Source: Nocardioides ganghwensis
Lineage (GTDB): Bacteria > Actinomycetota > Actinomycetes > Propionibacteriales > Nocardioidaceae
NCBI RefSeq assembly: GCF_014779655.1
Contig: NZ_JACXYX010000010.1
Coordinates: forward strand, 144,634-208,633
Reading direction: 5' to 3'
DNA length: 64,000 nt
Positions within the stretch are counted from its first letter, which is position 1. Each line of letters starts with the position of its first letter. Made by a program: the position numbers and the translations under genes. Below are positions 57,529-64,000 of the stretch, piece after piece. The notes under the pieces were generated by a model, which was given only the letters and a program-made list of their open reading frames with translations, searched no databases and had not been told where the DNA came from.

Positions 57529-58745
57529 GCGAGTCACTCCAGCACCGCTACGCCGGTGCGGTCATGAACACGTTCGGTCCCCCCGCCCTCGCCCTCGTGC
57601 GCGGCGAGGGAGCGCACGTGTGGGACGCCGACGGCAAGGAGTACGTCGACCTGCTGGGCGGCATCGCCGTCAACGCGCTCGGCCACGCGCACCCCGCGCT
57701 GGTGCAGGCCGTGACCACGCAGCTCTCGACCCTGGGCCACGTGTCCAACTTCTTCGCCACCGAGCCGCAGGTAGCCCTCGCCGAGCAGCTCGTCCGGCTC
57801 CTCGGCTGGGACGAGTCGGCCCGGGTGTTCTTCAGCAACTCGGGCGCCGAGGCCAACGAAGCTGCCTTCAAGCTCACCCGACGCACCGGACGCACCCGTC
57901 TCGTCGCCGCAGAGGGCTCGTTCCACGGCCGCACGATGGGTGCGCTCGCGCTCACGTCCAAGGCCGCGTACCGCGAGCCGTTCGAGCCGCTGCCCGGAGA
58001 CGTCACCTTCGTGCCGTACGACGACGTCGCCGCCCTCGAGGCAGCCGTCGACGGCACCGTCGCCGCCGTCGTGCTCGAGCCCGTCCAGGGCGAGGCGGGG
58101 GTCGTCGTCCCCTCCGCCGACTACCTCGCTGAGGCCCAGCGGATCGCCCACGAGCACGGGGCACTGCTCTGGCTCGACGAGGTGCAGACCGGCATCGCCC
58201 GGACCGGCGCGTGGTTCGCCCACCAGCTCGTCGAGGACGTCGCGCCCGACATCGTGACGCTCGCCAAGGGCCTGGGCGGTGGCATCCCCATCGGCGCCAC
58301 CGTGGCGCACGGCGCGGCCGCCTCGCTGCTCCAGCCCGGCAACCACGGGACCACCTTCGGGGGCAACCCGGTTGCCGCAGCGGCCGGCCGCGCCGTCCTC
58401 GACACGATCGAGGCCGACGGCCTGCTCGCGGCCGTGGTCGAGCGCGGCGCGCAGCTCGAGGCGCTGCTGCGCAAGCAGACCGGCGTGGTCGAGGTGACCG
58501 GCTCCGGGCTCATGCGCGGTGCCGAGCTCGACGGGCCGTACGCCACCCACGCGGTGGCGTCGGCGCGCGAGGCCGGGTTCATCCTCAACGCCACCGGCCC
58601 GACCCGGCTGCGGTTCGTACCGCCGCTGGTGATCACCGCCGCCGACCTCGACGCCCTCGACGCCGCCCTGCCCGGGATCCTCGACAACGCCCGCGCCGCC
58701 GCCGCACCGTCCACCACCCCGTCCACCACGGAGACCACCCCATGA
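57525..58745 (+). CDS. argD: Acetylornithine transaminase
   Basis: A 406-residue class III aminotransferase. It has [51 protein letters not shown] with the PLP lysine, and [15 protein letters not shown]. It transfers the amino group to N-acetylglutamate semialdehyde. The end carries a Thr/Pro-rich tail beyond the usual length. It overlaps argB by four bases. Confidence 0.96.
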   Translation: MSESLQHRYAGAVMNTFGPPALALVRGEGAHVWDADGKEYVDLLGGIAVNALGHAHPALVQAVTTQLSTLGHVSNFFATEPQVALAEQLVRLLGWDESARVFFSNSGAEANEAAFKLTRRTGRTRLVAAEGSFHGRTMGALALTSKAAYREPFEPLPGDVTFVPYDDVAALEAAVDGTVAAVVLEPVQGEAGVVVPSADYLAEAQRIAHEHGALLWLDEVQTGIARTGAWFAHQLVEDVAPDIVTLAKGLGGGIPIGATVAHGAAASLLQPGNHGTTFGGNPVAAAAGRAVLDTIEADGLLAAVVERGAQLEALLRKQTGVVEVTGSGLMRGAELDGPYATHAVASAREAGFILNATGPTRLRFVPPLVITAADLDALDAALPGILDNARAAAAPSTTPSTTETTP

Positions 58746-59673
58746 CGTCCGCGACGCGCCACCTCCTCCGCGACGACGACCTCTCGCCGGCCGAGCTGCT
58801 CGAGGTCCTCGACCTGGCCGACCGCATGAAGGCCGAGCCGTTCGAGCACAAGCCGCTCGCCGGCCCCCACACCGTCGCGCTGGTCTTCGACCGTCCGACG
58901 CTGCGCACTCAGGTGTCGTTCGCGGCCGGCATCGCCGAGCTCGGCGGCAACCCGATGACCGTCGACGGCGGCCTCGCCGCGATGGGGTCGCGGGAGGGCG
59001 TCGAGGACGTCGCCCGGATCCTCGGCCGGCAGGCCGCCGCCATCGTGTGGCGCACCGCCCACCAGGCCGACGTGGTGACCATGGCGGCCTACTCGGGCGT
59101 GCCGGTCCTCAACGCGCTCACCGACGAGTTCCACCCCTGCCAGCTCCTCGCCGACCTCCAGACGGTCCGCGAGCACAAGGGCCGGCTCGCCGGCGTCCGC
59201 GCCGCCTTCGTCGGCGACGGCGCCTGCAACATGGGCAACTCGTGGGTGCTCGCGGGTGCCACCGCCGGCATGCACGTGGTGGTCGGCGCCCCGGCGGGCT
59301 TCACCCCCGACGCGCACGTCGTCTCCAGGGCGCGCGAGATCGCCCAGGACACCGGCGGCTCGATCGAGCTGGTCGCCGACCCGGTCGAGGCCGTCACGGG
59401 CGCGGACGTCGTCATCACCGACTCCTGGGTGAGCATGGGGCGCGAGGAGGAGTCGGAGGAGCGGCTGCGCGTCTTCCCGCCCTACGGCATCACCGAGGAC
59501 CTCCTCTCGCACGCGGCCGCCGACGCGATCGTCATGCACTGCCTGCCCGCCTACCGGGGCAAGGAGATCTCCGAGGAGGTCATCGAGGGGCCCCACTCCG
59601 TGGTGTGGGACGAGGCGGAGAACCGCCGCCACGCCCAGAAGGCCGTGCTGACCTGGCTGCTGGAGCGCTCGTC

Positions 59674-59677
<4 letters not shown>
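58742..59677 (+). CDS. argF: Ornithine carbamoyltransferase
   Basis: A 311-residue enzyme with the carbamoyl-phosphate site [12 protein letters not shown] (more often STRT), [30 protein letters not shown] and [12 protein letters not shown] with the catalytic Cys. The R-P-T-L-R-T variant of the phosphate loop is common in actinobacterial ArgF. It makes citrulline. It overlaps argD by four bases. Confidence 0.95.
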
Positions 59678-63650
<3,973 letters not shown>

Positions 63651-63681
63651 CCTGCGGTTATGCACGAAGGGGACCCCCGGT

Positions 63682-63709
63682 TTGGCATGACGGGCGGACG
63701 TCGTCTAAT
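63682..63709 (+). promoter_or_regulatory. rRNA operon promoter (upstream)
   Basis: TTGGCA (63682-63687) and TCTAAT (63704-63709) are separated by 16 bases, each one mismatch from consensus. The region is intergenic and AT-richer than its surroundings, and lies upstream of an rRNA leader. Confidence 0.5.
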
Positions 63710-63806
63710 GTTTCACCTGTCGCCGCAAGCGGCGCCGCCTCCTGGCCAGAAGGTCAGATGAAGCGGAAACCAGCTGCGACCACCGAAGCACGAAGTTCCG
63801 CCGAGT

Positions 63807-63835
63807 TTGACGCGGGATGGAGCGCCCGGTAAGTT
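63807..63835 (+). promoter_or_regulatory. rRNA operon promoter (downstream, strong)
   Basis: TTGACG (63807-63812) and TAAGTT (63830-63835) have the ideal 17-base spacing. They lie about 60 bases before the conserved box of the 16S leader, so this is probably the main promoter of the rRNA operon just beyond the window. Confidence 0.65.
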
Positions 63836-64000
63836 TCTGCAGGTTGCCCCGCGACCGGACCAGCACAGCTGGCGAGGATCGGGTGCGTCTGATTCTTGAG
63901 AACTCAACAGTGTGTTTGATTAGTCGACGAATTAGTTTGTTATGCCCCGTTGACACTGGTTTTGTTTGGTGTCGCGGTTTCTTTGACAATGATTCTGGCA
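63836..64000 (+). ncRNA. Leader of an rRNA operon (partial, 16S gene not reached)
   Basis: The stretch contains CTTGAGAACTCAACAGTGTG (63895-63914), a sequence found in actinobacterial pre-16S leaders. It then becomes AT-rich, with the inverted GACAC/GTGTC pair around 63951-63975 that may serve in processing. No 16S sequence is reached before the end. Short frames read across this region are not credible genes. Confidence 0.65.

Noticed and set aside
63713..63989. Short coding frames in the rRNA leader
   Set aside because: They overlap promoter and leader elements, have no ribosome site and no recognisable composition.

Overview
The window is chromosomal DNA of a high-GC actinobacterium. The best fit is a Nocardioides-like member of the Nocardioidaceae. 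This is inferred from the overall GC, heavy use of GTG starts, many leaderless-looking promoters, and conserved gene orders: sseB-infC-rpmI-rplT-trmH-pheST-argCJBDFRGH, and an FMN-riboswitch rib operon carrying a ribM transporter. No sequence search was run, so the genus is an inference.

Region by region. (1) 1-4.2 kb: a sulfotransferase, an NAD-dependent epimerase, a LysR-like effector-binding protein with no DNA-binding domain, and a BCCT transporter. (2) 4.3-12.2 kb: a probable hypoxia/dormancy cluster with a flavodoxin, a family-A polymerase-like protein, an Acg-type nitroreductase, PPK2, a metallo-beta-lactamase/beta-CASP protein, a YjdF-like membrane protein, a tandem universal stress protein and a VanZ-like protein. 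DosR/DevR-like palindromes (GGGAC-N4-GTCCC) sit at the divergent nitroreductase/PPK2 promoter and upstream of the flavodoxin. (3) 12.2-23.2 kb: the most unusual part. On the minus strand a CHAT caspase-like protease overlaps a lipase-like alpha/beta hydrolase. These are followed by an 861-residue fusion of nuclease (EEP), M15-like peptidase and GH25 muramidase, which overlaps a small holin-like protein. Divergent on the plus strand are two tandem paralogous CHAT proteases, each with one membrane helix and a different extracytoplasmic domain. A bidirectional terminator and a tRNA-Leu(GAG) close the region. I propose a protease-gated lysis or cell-death module; this is inference.

(4) 23.4-29.2 kb: an M20 peptidase, then an FMN riboswitch and the riboflavin operon ribD-ribE-ribM-ribBA-ribH, all overlapping. 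(5) 29.3-42.3 kb: a 1499-residue BTAD-STAND-membrane-propeller regulator, a small secreted protein, hisE-hisG, a PH-like membrane protein, a secreted phytase-like esterase, an aldose 1-epimerase, a tandem GNAT, a small kinase, a PLP amino acid deaminase/aldolase-like protein and a small membrane protein, then sseB. (6) 42.3-45.2 kb: a structured leader, infC with an apparent AUC start, rpmI, rplT, a TrmH-type methyltransferase and a DUF4031 protein. (7) 45.2-49.7 kb: a PAS histidine kinase, an OmpR-type response regulator and a second histidine kinase fused to a DUF4173-like membrane domain. (8) 49.7-54.3 kb: a candidate attenuator, pheS, pheT, a strong terminator and a mycothiol-dependent isomerase-like protein. 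(9) 54.4-63.65 kb: a complete, overlapping arginine operon argC-J-B-D-F-R-G-H behind an ARG-box-like palindrome, then a 3-methyladenine DNA glycosylase. (10) 63.65-64 kb: promoters and leader of an rRNA operon whose 16S gene starts beyond the window.

Most of the window is core biosynthesis and translation. The accessory interest is concentrated at 12-23 kb, with secondary interest in the DosR-like cluster, the kinase-DUF4173 fusion and the pheST and infC leaders.
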